A stretch of 64,000 nucleotides of DNA, taken from NCBI RefSeq assembly GCF_017303275.1, contig NZ_JAFKOJ010000010.1, positions 62,001-126,000 on the forward strand, read 5' to 3'. Of the stretch, positions 34,756 through 43,954 are shown in pieces. The position numbers and the translations under genes were made by a program. The DNA is from Bacillus sp. NTK034 (lineage in GTDB: Bacteria > Bacillota > Bacilli > Bacillales > Cytobacillaceae). Within the stretch, counting starts at the first letter, position 1. Each line of letters starts with the position of its first letter. Below the pieces are notes generated by a model, which worked only from the letters and a program-made list of their open reading frames with translations, made no database searches and was not told where the DNA came from.

Positions 34756-35775
34756 ATGATGCATTCAAGAACTGTAAAGGAAAGAATAGATATTTCCATC
34801 CGCGATATTTGGGAAGCAAAGAAACGAATTTCTTCCCTGGTATATAAGACACCATTGATTCAATCGGCTATCCTGTCTGAAAAAATGGGCCGGAGGGTTT
34901 TTTTGAAACTGGAGAATGTTCATGAAATTGGCGCCTTTAAAGTCAGAGGGGCAGCGAATAAAATTTTGAGTTTAAGTCCCGAAATGAGAGAACGGGGAAT
35001 CGCTACCTATTCAACAGGGAACCATGGTATGGCTGTTGCGTACGTGGCAAAAAAGCTTGGAATTGAGGCAGTTGTATGCTTATCAAACCGTGTCCCAAAA
35101 GCTAAGGTCGATTCATTAAAAAGGCTGGGAGCCAAAATAGAAATCTGCGGTGACAGCCAGGATGCAGCCGGGGAACGATGCTATGAGCTGGAGAGGATGG
35201 AAGGGCTTACTGTGATCCAGCCGTTCGATGATCCCCATGTGATTGCCGGACAGGGAACGATTGGTTTGGAAATTTTGGAGGAACTTCCTAATGTAACAGA
35301 TGTGATTGTCCCCCTTTCAGGCGGCGGGCTTCTTTCAGGGATTGGGCTCGCATTAAAATCAAATGACAGAGGGATAAGGGTTTCAGGTGTTTGTATGGAA
35401 AAATCCGCTGTAATGTATGAGAGTTTAAAAGAAGGGAAACCGGTATTGCTTGAAGAGAGTGAGACTCTTGCAGACAGCTTGCTTGGCGGAATCGGTCTGG
35501 ATAACAGCTACACCTTCCGTATGGTTCAAGGATACATGGATAACGCTTATCTGATTCCTGAAGAGGAGATTGCATACACCATGGCTTTTATGATAGATAA
35601 GCACAGAATGATTATGGAGGGAGCAGCAGCTACTGGAGTTGCAGCGGTTTTAGGCGGGAAAATTCCCCGGCAGGAGGGGGACGTTGCTGTAATCATCAGC
35701 GGACAAAATGTGGATCTTTCTGTCATTCATCGGATACTTCAAGATTATGCTATCAGTAATGAAGAGAATGAATGA
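34756..35775 (+). CDS. eutB: PLP-dependent dehydratase, EutB/threonine-dehydratase type
   Basis: A 339-residue fold-type II PLP enzyme. The Schiff-base lysine is in IGAFKVRGAAN, the phosphate-binding loop is PLSGGGLLSGIG, and STGNHGMAVAYVAK is the substrate asparagine loop of serine/threonine dehydratases. It has no C-terminal ACT domain, unlike biosynthetic IlvA. Its place beside an ectoine-type cluster (DoeA, EutC) and its length match the hydroxyectoine-utilisation dehydratase EutB. In that role it would dehydrate the 3-hydroxy intermediate of hydroxyectoine breakdown. A catabolic threonine dehydratase is the alternative. AAGGAGGGG precedes the ATG. Confidence 0.8.
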   Translation: MMHSRTVKERIDISIRDIWEAKKRISSLVYKTPLIQSAILSEKMGRRVFLKLENVHEIGAFKVRGAANKILSLSPEMRERGIATYSTGNHGMAVAYVAKKLGIEAVVCLSNRVPKAKVDSLKRLGAKIEICGDSQDAAGERCYELERMEGLTVIQPFDDPHVIAGQGTIGLEILEELPNVTDVIVPLSGGGLLSGIGLALKSNDRGIRVSGVCMEKSAVMYESLKEGKPVLLEESETLADSLLGGIGLDNSYTFRMVQGYMDNAYLIPEEEIAYTMAFMIDKHRMIMEGAAATGVAAVLGGKIPRQEGDVAVIISGQNVDLSVIHRILQDYAISNEENE

Positions 35776-36083
35776 TATAACTGCCGAAATTGATTGTATT
35801 AGATTTATTCAGGTGAAGGAGTGATCGAAAGATGACTATAAATATAAGTGCCACTGAAGTTCTCCTCAGTTAGGGCTTCCGCATTTAAGAAAGCTTGATT
35901 AAAGCTTTGTCTATAGTACACCATCCGTTCCCTTTAATATGGAAATATACTGAAATTGTTATATTGCTAAAATATAAACTGGAAAAGCGTAAAATTAATA
36001 GTGGACGTTGCTATCTGAATATGGTTTCCTATAATAAAAGTCTTCTATATTATTAATCTTAAGGTGTTCAGAGGGGAGCCAAC
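35776..36083. other. Gap with an aborted gene start
   Basis: GAAGGAGTGATCGAAAG precedes ATG 35832, but the frame ends after 13 codons (MTINISATEVLLS) at 35871. It could be a truncated gene or a leader peptide. A small hairpin AAAGCT/AGCTTT lies near 35891-35910. The rest should hold the pucR promoter. Confidence 0.3.
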
Positions 36084-37796
36084 ATGAGATTAACAGTTAA
36101 AGATGTACTGGAATACAAGATTCTCAATAGTGCCAAGATTGTTACCGGAAAGGAATATGCTGAAAAAAGGAAAATCCAATGGATTTCAGCCATCGAAATG
36201 CCGGTGGAGAACTTTGTCCGAAAAAATGAAGCGGTATTGACGACGGGGATTGGCTGCGGGGAGGATGCTGAAACTTTCAAAAGGTTTGTTCAGGATGTGA
36301 TCGATTCCGACGCTTCCGCTCTGATGGTCGCTTTGGGAAGATACATTTTTGATATTCCCACTGAGGTCATTGAACTGGCCGAAAAGAATAATTTTATTAT
36401 TATTGAGATTCCATGGGAAATCCGTTTTTCCAGTATTATCGAATCGGTCATGAAAGAAATTAATGACATCGAATATAAAGAGCGTAAAAAATCAGAAAAG
36501 GTTCAGCAGGAACTTCTTAAGCTCATTCTAAAAGACACCGATCTGAAGGAAATCTCAAAATTCGTTGAAAAGCATATTGGGTACCCGATCGTCATTACAG
36601 ACCGATCCGGCACTCATCAGGAAAAAAGCATCCACACACAATCCTTTATAAAGGAGTGGAAAACATATGTCCTGCAAGGAATTCTTCCATCAAGGGCAGA
36701 AAACACTCTATTAAAAGGAGACCCTATGTTTCAAAAGTTCCAAATGATAAAGATAGAAAACCGGATCGTTTTTCAAATTCCGGTGCTCCAGGTAGCCGAC
36801 AATCCACAAGGCTATATTTTTGTATTGGTTCCCAGTTCCGAATCAATCGAATCCTTTCTCACACTTTTTCGGGTTAACGTGTTAGAGCATGCTGCAACTA
36901 CGATTGCTCTTTGGCTTTCAAGGAGAAATGCCATTGAAGAGACAAAAATGCGCCTTCGCAGCGATTTTGTCCATGAGCTTTCTAAGGGCGAATTCCTATC
37001 ACTTGAACAAGCCGATACAAGGGCAAAATTGCTGGGATATAATCTTAAACTCCCATATGTGTGTATTGTCGGGTATCCGGAAAATATGAAATTATTATTC
37101 CAAAAGCGCAAGCAGGACTATGATTCCTATGAACATTGGCTTGAAAGCATGATTCAATATATCGAAGAAGAAATCTACTATGCCGCCCAGTCTCTTAAAA
37201 AGGACATGCTGATGACCTATCAGGGTGAACAGCTTGTCATCTTCCTGGAAACTACTGGGGTAAAGGGAAATGAAAACGCTACAAATTTCCTTGATCTTGT
37301 AGAACGGCGCCTGGGAAATCTGCTTCCTGAAGTTGTCATATCCTGGGGCATCGGCAATGCGTTTGAAGGAATTTTAGGATTTGGGGAAAGCTTCCGTCAT
37401 GCAGGCACTGCTTTAAGCATCGGGCGGCGGAAAAAGGGTCCCGGGCAGCGGATGATGTATGAGCAAACCAGAGTGGACAGAGTGCTGTTAAATTTGGCCG
37501 GCAATAAAGAGATGGAAGAAATCATTATGTCAACTATTGAGCCTCTTGTACAATATGACGAGCAGCGGCACATGGATTTGATCGGCACTTTCATCGCCTA
37601 TAATCAATTTCATGGAAATGTAAGTCAGACAGCGAGATCGCTAAATCTTCACCGGCAGTCCCTGCTGTACCGGCTAAGGAAGATTGAAGCTTTGACTGGT
37701 TTATCCCTTATTGATCCGGATGATTTATTTCTTTTGGATCTGAGCATAAAGATTTGGAAAATAGGAGAACATGCCGTTATGGCAGGTCAAGATTAA
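36084..37796 (+). CDS. PucR-family transcriptional regulator
   Basis: A 570-residue protein. Residues 1-125 are the PucR N-terminal domain (LTVKDVLEYKILNSAKIVTG, ending IPWEIRFSSIIESVMKEIND). The middle contains a CdaR GGDEF-like segment (EVVISWGIGNAFEGILGFGE). The C-terminus is the PucR helix-turn-helix, LIGTFIAYNQFHGNVSQTAR followed by LNLHRQSLLYRLRKIE. PucR-type proteins usually sense a catabolic substrate and activate its pathway. It sits between eutB and the doeA operon, so it probably regulates ectoine use, in place of the MocR-type EnuR known from proteobacteria. GAGGGGAG precedes the ATG. Confidence 0.9.
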   Translation: MRLTVKDVLEYKILNSAKIVTGKEYAEKRKIQWISAIEMPVENFVRKNEAVLTTGIGCGEDAETFKRFVQDVIDSDASALMVALGRYIFDIPTEVIELAEKNNFIIIEIPWEIRFSSIIESVMKEINDIEYKERKKSEKVQQELLKLILKDTDLKEISKFVEKHIGYPIVITDRSGTHQEKSIHTQSFIKEWKTYVLQGILPSRAENTLLKGDPMFQKFQMIKIENRIVFQIPVLQVADNPQGYIFVLVPSSESIESFLTLFRVNVLEHAATTIALWLSRRNAIEETKMRLRSDFVHELSKGEFLSLEQADTRAKLLGYNLKLPYVCIVGYPENMKLLFQKRKQDYDSYEHWLESMIQYIEEEIYYAAQSLKKDMLMTYQGEQLVIFLETTGVKGNENATNFLDLVERRLGNLLPEVVISWGIGNAFEGILGFGESFRHAGTALSIGRRKKGPGQRMMYEQTRVDRVLLNLAGNKEMEEIIMSTIEPLVQYDEQRHMDLIGTFIAYNQFHGNVSQTARSLNLHRQSLLYRLRKIEALTGLSLIDPDDLFLLDLSIKIWKIGEHAVMAGQD

Positions 37797-37814
37797 TTTT
37801 ATTGAAAAAAAGAG

Positions 37815-37860
37815 AACTGTGGCAAAAATCCTTTATGGATTTTTCCGCAGTTTTTTTTCA
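37815..37860 (+). terminator. Terminator after the PucR gene
   Basis: Arms AACTGTGGCAAAAATCC and GGATTTTTCCGCAGTT (one bulge and wobble) around TTTAT, followed by TTTTTTT. Confidence 0.82.
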
Positions 37861-38185
37861 TTTAAACTTCACAAACCTCGGCCCTGCCCTTCACAGGCTC
37901 TCTGCAGCTGTTGGACCCCTTGGACAGGAGAGTCACGAACCATCCGCTCCAATCAAATACAATGCTAAATCAGCATCCATTTTTGACCATCAATCTATTT
38001 AAGGAAAATTTCTTATTAAGACTTTAAAGCTATATAATTCTCAATTTTTCGCTAATTTGACTAAAATAAAATTTGAATTTTCATACAATTTTGCGGATGA
38101 TAGATTTCTTACCCTGACACTATAATGAACCTACAAACTAAATACCCGAAAATTATATACCGGTTTGGTAGGAGGGAGCGCCACC
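37861..38185. other. Promoter region of the ectoine catabolic operon
   Basis: No gene seen. The first half is GC-richer with short self-complementary bits (GGACCCCTTGG); the second is AT-rich and ends with AGGAGGGA before doeA. It should contain the operon promoter and the PucR target. Confidence 0.35.
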
Positions 38186-39373
38186 ATGTCATTTGGAACA
38201 GCAGAGTATAAAAAGAGAATCTTGAAAACAAAAGAAAAAATGGCAGCAGAAGGGATTGAAGTATTGCTTATTACGGATCCCGCTAATATGAATTATTTAT
38301 CCGGTTACGACGGATGGTCCTTCTACGTGCATCAAATGCTTGTCATCATCATTGATGAGGAACAGCCGATCTGGATTGGCAGGGGGCAGGATGCAAATGG
38401 AGCCAAGGTAACGACATGGCTTTATCATGAAAACATCATTCCCTATCCTGACGATTATGTACAATCTGAAACCAAACATCCAATGGATTTTGTGGCAGAA
38501 ATCTTAAAGCAAATCGGACAGCAAAATCGTTTCATTGGTGTTGAGATGGATAACTATTATTTCACTGCAAAATGCTACGAGCAGCTGAAAAAAGGACTTC
38601 CAAATGCTAGTTTCCGGGATGCATCCCTGCTGGTGAACTGGGTCCGCATTATAAAGTCCGATACAGAGATCGAGTATATGAAGAGAGCAGCCAAAATTGT
38701 GGAGAAAACAATGGCAGCAGGAATTGAGCTGGTGAATGAAGGTGTACGGGAATGTGATGTGGCAGCGAAAATCTTTCATACACAAATAACAGGCACGGAT
38801 GAATTCGGAGGGGATTACCCGGCAATCATGCCTCTTCTCCCATCTGGAGAAAGAACTTCCACACCGCACTTAACCTGGACGGACCGGCGTTATAATTCAG
38901 GCGAGCTTGTGATCCTGGAGTTGGCCGGATGCTATAAGCGCTACCATTCCCCACTTGCCAGAACCGTTCATATCGGCCAGCCCTCCGAAGAAATCAAAGC
39001 ACTTTCGGAAGTGGTTGTCGAAGGCTTGAACGCTTGTCTGGATATGATTAAGCCAGGGATTGCCTGCGAAGAAATTGAGGAAGCATGGAAAAAATCGATT
39101 GAAAAAAGCGGAATTATAAAGGAATCGCGTCTTGGATATTCCATGGGTCTGAACTATCCTCCAGATTGGGGTGAGCATACAGCGAGCATCCGCAATGGAG
39201 ATAAAACCATCCTTCAGCCCAATATGACATTCCATTTGATCCCGGGTATCTGGCTTGATCAATACGGTTTCGAAGCAAGTGAATCATTCAGGGTAACCGA
39301 AAATGGATGCGAAACATTTGCAGAACTCCCAAGGCACTTATATATAAAAGAAGCATCACTTTCAAAAATTTAG
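38186..39373 (+). CDS. doeA: Ectoine hydrolase DoeA/EutD (M24 creatinase-like)
   Basis: A 395-residue protein of the M24 'pita-bread' fold. The N-terminal domain begins EYKKRILKTKEKMAAEGIEV with NMNYLSGYDGWSFYVHQML. The C-terminal domain has FGGDYPAIMPLLPSGERTST and HLTWTDRRYNSGELVILELA, which distinguish ectoine hydrolases from Xaa-Pro peptidases. The five-residue metal set of the peptidases is not conserved, as in creatinase. It opens the ectoine ring to N-acetyl-2,4-diaminobutyrate. Start at ATG 38186, 10 nt behind AGGAGGG. It is the first gene of a seven-gene operon. Confidence 0.9.
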   Translation: MSFGTAEYKKRILKTKEKMAAEGIEVLLITDPANMNYLSGYDGWSFYVHQMLVIIIDEEQPIWIGRGQDANGAKVTTWLYHENIIPYPDDYVQSETKHPMDFVAEILKQIGQQNRFIGVEMDNYYFTAKCYEQLKKGLPNASFRDASLLVNWVRIIKSDTEIEYMKRAAKIVEKTMAAGIELVNEGVRECDVAAKIFHTQITGTDEFGGDYPAIMPLLPSGERTSTPHLTWTDRRYNSGELVILELAGCYKRYHSPLARTVHIGQPSEEIKALSEVVVEGLNACLDMIKPGIACEEIEEAWKKSIEKSGIIKESRLGYSMGLNYPPDWGEHTASIRNGDKTILQPNMTFHLIPGIWLDQYGFEASESFRVTENGCETFAELPRHLYIKEASLSKI

Positions 39374-39389
39374 GAGGTGAAGCGGAAGG

Positions 39390-40394
39390 ATGCTAATTTT
39401 TACAGAACAGGAACTTAAACAGTATGTGCAGCTGAATAATGAAGCGATTGCTATTGTGGAAGCAGGATTTACGAAACTTGCAGTAGATGAAGCCGTCATG
39501 CCGCCGATTATGCGTGTGGACCTGCACGACCAAAATGGGGAAGTGGATGTCAAAACTGCTTATGTAAAAGGGGAAGACATGTTTGCAATCAAAGTATCTT
39601 CCGGATTTTTCAATAATTATAAGCTGGGACTTCCAAGCGGAAATGGACTTATGCTCTTGATCAGCACTCAAACAGGCATCCCGCAGGCAATAATGCTGGA
39701 TAACGGCTATTTGACCGAGGTACGGACAGCCGCAGCGGGAGCGATTGCAGCAAACTATCTCTCCCGTAAAAACATTGAAACAGTAGGCGTAATAGGAGCA
39801 GGAAGCCAAGCGAGGTACCAGGTAAGGGCACTAAAACTCGTACGGGATTTTAAAAGAATCCTGGTCTATTCCAGGTCAGAGGATCGTTCGAGAAAGTATG
39901 CCGTGGATATGTCCGCCGAATTGGGGATTGAGGTCCAAGTGGCTGAGAGTGCCGAAGCCTTAGTCCGTAATAGTGATACGGTCATTACGACGACTCCGGC
40001 AAAAGAACCGGTGATCAAAGCGGAATGGCTTCATCCCGGACTTCATATCACGGCAATGGGATCAGATGCTGAGCATAAGCAGGAGCTTGAAGCTGAAGTC
40101 CTTGGCCGGGCGGATAAGCTTATCTGCGATACAAAAGCACAGTGTGCCAGGCTTGGAGAATTGCATCACGCACTTGACAAAGGAATATTAACGAATGAAT
40201 CGCATGTTATTGAACTGGGTCAATTAACATCCGGAAAGCTGAGCGGGCGGGTAAATGACGAAGAGATTACGGTTTGTGATTTAACTGGTACAGGAGTCCA
40301 GGATACTGTCATCGCCCTGTTTGCATACACTGAATTGGTCAAGCGGGAAATCGGATTGATTGTTGAGAACAAAAAAATGGCATTAAAAAACTGA
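39390..40394 (+). CDS. eutC: Ornithine cyclodeaminase-family protein EutC
   Basis: A 334-residue protein of the OCD/mu-crystallin family. The NAD-binding motif is VGVIGAGSQARYQVRALKLV; the substrate side includes LPSGNGLMLLIS and GYLTEVRTAAAGAIAA, where the Arg binds the carboxylate. It is 16 bp downstream of doeA with AGGAGGTG. In proteobacterial ectoine clusters EutC follows EutB and handles the hydroxyectoine branch together with it. Here EutB lies 4.6 kb upstream, separated by pucR. It may act as an imine/enamine-processing or reductase-type enzyme. Confidence 0.88.
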   Translation: MLIFTEQELKQYVQLNNEAIAIVEAGFTKLAVDEAVMPPIMRVDLHDQNGEVDVKTAYVKGEDMFAIKVSSGFFNNYKLGLPSGNGLMLLISTQTGIPQAIMLDNGYLTEVRTAAAGAIAANYLSRKNIETVGVIGAGSQARYQVRALKLVRDFKRILVYSRSEDRSRKYAVDMSAELGIEVQVAESAEALVRNSDTVITTTPAKEPVIKAEWLHPGLHITAMGSDAEHKQELEAEVLGRADKLICDTKAQCARLGELHHALDKGILTNESHVIELGQLTSGKLSGRVNDEEITVCDLTGTGVQDTVIALFAYTELVKREIGLIVENKKMALKN

Positions 40395-40408
40395 GAAGGA
40401 GTGATCGT

Positions 40409-41611
40409 ATGGTAAAAGAAAATGTTCAGGCAGGTACAAAAGCAGTGTGGGCTGGGGAAAAGGAATATTTGGTTCATGGAGCTACCCAGGTGCCGGTCGT
40501 ACTCAGTGTGGCATATGGCTATGATGATATGGATGAATGGTATGATGTAGCGATTGGAAAGAAAAAAGGCCATATTTACGGAAGAAATACAAATCCAACG
40601 GTACAGTCATTTGAAGATAAAGTAAAAATCCTCGAAGGCGCCGAGTCAGCAACAAGCTTCTCGACAGGCATGGCTGCCATCAGCAATACATTATCGACGT
40701 TCCTGGTGCCGGGAGACCGCATTGTATCCATGAAGGACACTTATGGCGGAACAAATAAGATTTTCACGGAATTCCTGCCGCGCCAGCAAATCGATGTAGT
40801 TCTTTGTGAAACGGGTAATCATGAGCAGATCGAGGCGGAAGTGGCCAAAGGGTGTAAAATTCTTTACCTTGAAACACCGACGAATCCAACCGTTAAGATT
40901 ACTGATATCGAACGCATGGCAAAAGCAGGACACGAAGCCGGTGCAATCGTGATTGTAGATAATACGTTTGCAACGCCAATGAATCAGAACCCTATTAAAC
41001 TTGGTGTGGATCTGGTTATCCACAGTGCTACAAAATTCCTCGGCGGTCATGCCGATGCACTTGGCGGAGTCGTATGCGGTCCGCATGATTTAGTAGAAAA
41101 AATCTATCATTATCGTGAAATCAACGGTGCCACAATGGATCCGATGGCAGCTTACCTGATGATCCGCGGAATGAAAACGCTTCACCTTCGTGTCCGCCAA
41201 CAATGTAAAAATGCGATGGCGCTTGCCAAATACCTGCAGACAAAAGATATGGTGGAATCGGTTTATTATCCAGGGTTGGAAACACATCCAAACCATCATA
41301 TTGCCAAAAAGCAAATGAAGGATTTTGGCGGGATGCTCAGCTTTGCTGTTAAAGGCGGAGTCGATACTGTCCGTGACCTGCTGCCAAAATTGCAATTCGC
41401 CAACCGCGCTGCCAACTTAGGCGCTGTTGAAACAACAGTAGGGCCGGCCCGAACAACCAGCCATGTGGAATGTACTCCTGAGGAGCGGGCTGCTGTAGGC
41501 ATTCCGGAAGGATTAATCCGCGTCTCCTGCGGTATTGAAGAAATTGAGGATATCATTGCAGACTTTGAGCAGGCATTCAGCCATGCAGAAAGTGTATTGC
41601 AAGTAAAGTAG
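40409..41611 (+). CDS. Cystathionine gamma-synthase-like PLP enzyme
   Basis: A 400-residue Cys/Met-metabolism PLP enzyme (fold type I). The PLP lysine lies in VIHSATKFLGGHADALGG, the phosphate contacts in ATSFSTGMAAISNTL, and the Asp in VIVDNTFATPMNQNP binds the pyridine nitrogen. Family reactions include gamma-replacement, gamma-elimination and beta-elimination. It sits inside the ectoine operon between eutC and the deacetylase, 14 bp after eutC. It is not a class III aminotransferase like DoeD. Its job may be to process diaminobutyrate or an O-acyl/homoserine intermediate, but that is inference. Confidence 0.85.
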   Translation: MVKENVQAGTKAVWAGEKEYLVHGATQVPVVLSVAYGYDDMDEWYDVAIGKKKGHIYGRNTNPTVQSFEDKVKILEGAESATSFSTGMAAISNTLSTFLVPGDRIVSMKDTYGGTNKIFTEFLPRQQIDVVLCETGNHEQIEAEVAKGCKILYLETPTNPTVKITDIERMAKAGHEAGAIVIVDNTFATPMNQNPIKLGVDLVIHSATKFLGGHADALGGVVCGPHDLVEKIYHYREINGATMDPMAAYLMIRGMKTLHLRVRQQCKNAMALAKYLQTKDMVESVYYPGLETHPNHHIAKKQMKDFGGMLSFAVKGGVDTVRDLLPKLQFANRAANLGAVETTVGPARTTSHVECTPEERAAVGIPEGLIRVSCGIEEIEDIIADFEQAFSHAESVLQVK

Positions 41612-41640
41612 ATTACTAGTTCCGATCGAGGTGAGAGAGG

Positions 41641-42888
41641 ATGTCAGAACATCATCCTATCGTTAAGCAAGCGAATAATCTGGCTGGACGTCTCGTAGAA
41701 TGGCGCCGTCATCTTCATCAGCATCCCGAACTCAGCTTTCAAGAGTTCGGGACCTCCCGCTTTGTTGCGGAGGTGCTAAAGGAAATAGGCGGAATCGAAG
41801 TAGAAACAGGAGTTGGTCTTGAAACAGGAGTGGTCGGCACTTTGACCTCGGGTGATGGACCAGTCATTGCCCTGAGGGCTGATATGGATGCCTTGCCGAT
41901 TATGGAGGAAAATAGAACAGGCTATTCGTCCAATACGGAGGGTGTGATGCATGCGTGCGGCCATGATGCACACACCTCCATTCTACTCGGAGCAGCTTCC
42001 ATTCTTTCTGACCAATTTAAAAAGGGCGAATTGAAAGGAACGGTTAAGTTCATTTTCCAGCCGGCAGAGGAGAGTACTGACGAAAATGGACTTTCCGGGT
42101 CGCCTTACATGATCGGAGCAGGGGCTTATGACCAGGCTGACGCGGCCCTTGCCCTACATGTCTGCCCGTGGCTACCCGTCGGGGAAGTTCAAATCAGCGA
42201 TGGCTACAGCATGGCTAATGTAGATGTATTTGAAGTGAAAATTCATGGCTCCGGCGGCCATGGAGCTTACCCGGAGCTTGGCACAGACCCTATATGGATG
42301 CTTGGGCCGGTTATGCAGGCACTGTATGGAATTACGGCAAGGAGAGTCTCAGCGCTGGATGCTGCTGTAATCAGCATAGGCAAAATCCATGCAGGTACAG
42401 CAAGCAACATCATTCCGACTGAGGCAGTTATTCAGGGCACTATTCGGAGCTATACACCGGAAATCCGTGAGTTATTGGCATCTGAAATAAAGAAAGCGCT
42501 TTCTATAGTGGGGCATCTGGGGGGAACTTTTTCTATGAGCATCCAAAATGGGGAGCCGGCTTTAAAAAATCATCCTGCCGTCAATGAATGGATAACGGAC
42601 GCCATTATACAGACATATCCAGGCATGGGAATTACAAGGCGCCCATTTGGACTTGGCGGGGAAGATTTTGGCTATGTGACTGAAAAAATACCGGGATCGA
42701 TGTTTTTCCTAGGTTGTGCACCAAGAGAGGGAGAGCAGCGCGATCTTCATACCCCAATTTTTGATTTGGATGAAGCCTGTTTGCCGATCGGAACAGCCAT
42801 TTTGGCACAAACAGCGGGCACGTATTTAAAAAAGAGACCGCAGGTACAAAGAGACAAGAATTTGGAGGTGGAGATGCTTGGCACATAA
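41641..42888 (+). CDS. M20-family amidohydrolase, probable DoeB-type N-acetyl-diaminobutyrate deacetylase
   Basis: A 415-residue metallopeptidase-fold protein. It begins WRRHLHQHPELSFQEFGTSR, has the metal motif MHACGHDAHTSILLGAA, the EE pair in FIFQPAEEST, and a dimerisation domain with KIHGSGGHGAYPELGTDP. These are features of the M20D amidohydrolases that remove acyl groups from amino acids. In ectoine breakdown DoeB removes acetate from N-alpha-acetyl-diaminobutyrate; synteny with doeA supports that role. GAGGTGAGAGAGG precedes the ATG, and the end overlaps the next gene by 11 nt. Confidence 0.83.
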   Translation: MSEHHPIVKQANNLAGRLVEWRRHLHQHPELSFQEFGTSRFVAEVLKEIGGIEVETGVGLETGVVGTLTSGDGPVIALRADMDALPIMEENRTGYSSNTEGVMHACGHDAHTSILLGAASILSDQFKKGELKGTVKFIFQPAEESTDENGLSGSPYMIGAGAYDQADAALALHVCPWLPVGEVQISDGYSMANVDVFEVKIHGSGGHGAYPELGTDPIWMLGPVMQALYGITARRVSALDAAVISIGKIHAGTASNIIPTEAVIQGTIRSYTPEIRELLASEIKKALSIVGHLGGTFSMSIQNGEPALKNHPAVNEWITDAIIQTYPGMGITRRPFGLGGEDFGYVTEKIPGSMFFLGCAPREGEQRDLHTPIFDLDEACLPIGTAILAQTAGTYLKKRPQVQRDKNLEVEMLGT

Positions 42889-43933
42889 GTTGGCGTTTAT
42901 AGGATTTGGGGTTGTTGGCCAGGGCTTGGCGGAGATTCTCCGTGATAAAAAGCAGTCCCTGAAACAGAACGAAGGATTTGAAGCTGAAATTGTGGCTATT
43001 TCCGATTTGATGAAAGGGTCGATCTACCATCCGGGCGGCCTGGATATCGATACCGTTTTGCAAGTAGTGCAGGAAACCGGGAGTTTGGAAAATTATCCGG
43101 AAACACCGGGGCTGATCAGGGAATGGGACAGCATCCGAACAATCCGGGAAACCAATGCAGATACGGTTGTAGAGGTTTCCTATACAGATGTCAAAACCGG
43201 GCAGCCTGCCATAGAGCATTGCAAAGCTGCTTTTGAAAAAGGAAAAAATGTGGTGATGACCAATAAAGGTCCTGTTGCTCTTGCGTACCAGGAGCTGTCC
43301 CGGCTGGCACAAAAACATAATGTCCAATGGGGATTTGAGGGCACAGTCATGAGTGGCACACCAGCATTACGAATGCCGGCAGCTACTCTGGCCGGGAATG
43401 AGATTACGGAAATACGCGGCATATTGAACGGAACAACCAACTACATCCTGACCAAAATGGAGGAGGAGGGCGTTTCGTATGAAGCGGCATTAAAAGAGGC
43501 CCAGGAGCTCGGCTATGCGGAGGCAGATCCTGTAAGTGATGTAGAGGGCTATGATGCCAGATATAAGATTGTCATTCTTTCCAACCATGTCATGAATGCT
43601 CCTTTATCAGTCGAGGAAGTGGAATGCCAGGGCATTACAGGCATCACGCTGAACGATATTGAAAAGGCGAAGGCAGAAGGGAAGACCTGGAAGCTCATTG
43701 CAAAAGCCAAAAAAGAAAACGGAAAGGTGATTGCCTCGATCGCTCCTGAGAAGCTGGATGATACAGATCCTTTAGCTTCCATTGGAGGAGCTGTCAATGC
43801 CATTACGTATCAATGCGATTTATTGGGCACAGTCACTTTAAGCGGAGCAGGAGCTGGGAAAATAGAAACCGGATTCTCCCTCCTGATTGACTTAATCTCC
43901 ATTCATCGACAAAGGCAGCTTGTTTCAATCTAA
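42878..43933 (+). CDS. Homoserine dehydrogenase (no ACT domain)
   Basis: A 351-residue NAD(P)-dependent homoserine dehydrogenase. The Rossmann loop is LAFIGFGVVGQGLAEIL; the catalytic region includes GKNVVMTNKGPVALAYQE, IRGILNGTTNYILTKMEEEG and GYAEADPVSDVEGYDARYK with the catalytic Lys/Asp. It lacks the C-terminal ACT domain of the biosynthetic Bacillus Hom. It starts with TTG behind GGAGGTGG inside the end of the M20 gene. In this operon it would reduce aspartate semialdehyde to homoserine, or run in reverse, linking ectoine carbon to the CGS-like enzyme. Confidence 0.88.
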   Translation: MAHKLAFIGFGVVGQGLAEILRDKKQSLKQNEGFEAEIVAISDLMKGSIYHPGGLDIDTVLQVVQETGSLENYPETPGLIREWDSIRTIRETNADTVVEVSYTDVKTGQPAIEHCKAAFEKGKNVVMTNKGPVALAYQELSRLAQKHNVQWGFEGTVMSGTPALRMPAATLAGNEITEIRGILNGTTNYILTKMEEEGVSYEAALKEAQELGYAEADPVSDVEGYDARYKIVILSNHVMNAPLSVEEVECQGITGITLNDIEKAKAEGKTWKLIAKAKKENGKVIASIAPEKLDDTDPLASIGGAVNAITYQCDLLGTVTLSGAGAGKIETGFSLLIDLISIHRQRQLVSI

Positions 43934-43954
43934 AACGGAAAGGCGGTAATAAGC

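Noticed and set aside
34756..35775. Biosynthetic threonine deaminase IlvA
   Set aside because: It lacks the C-terminal regulatory ACT-like domain and has no ilv neighbours; the ectoine context favours EutB.
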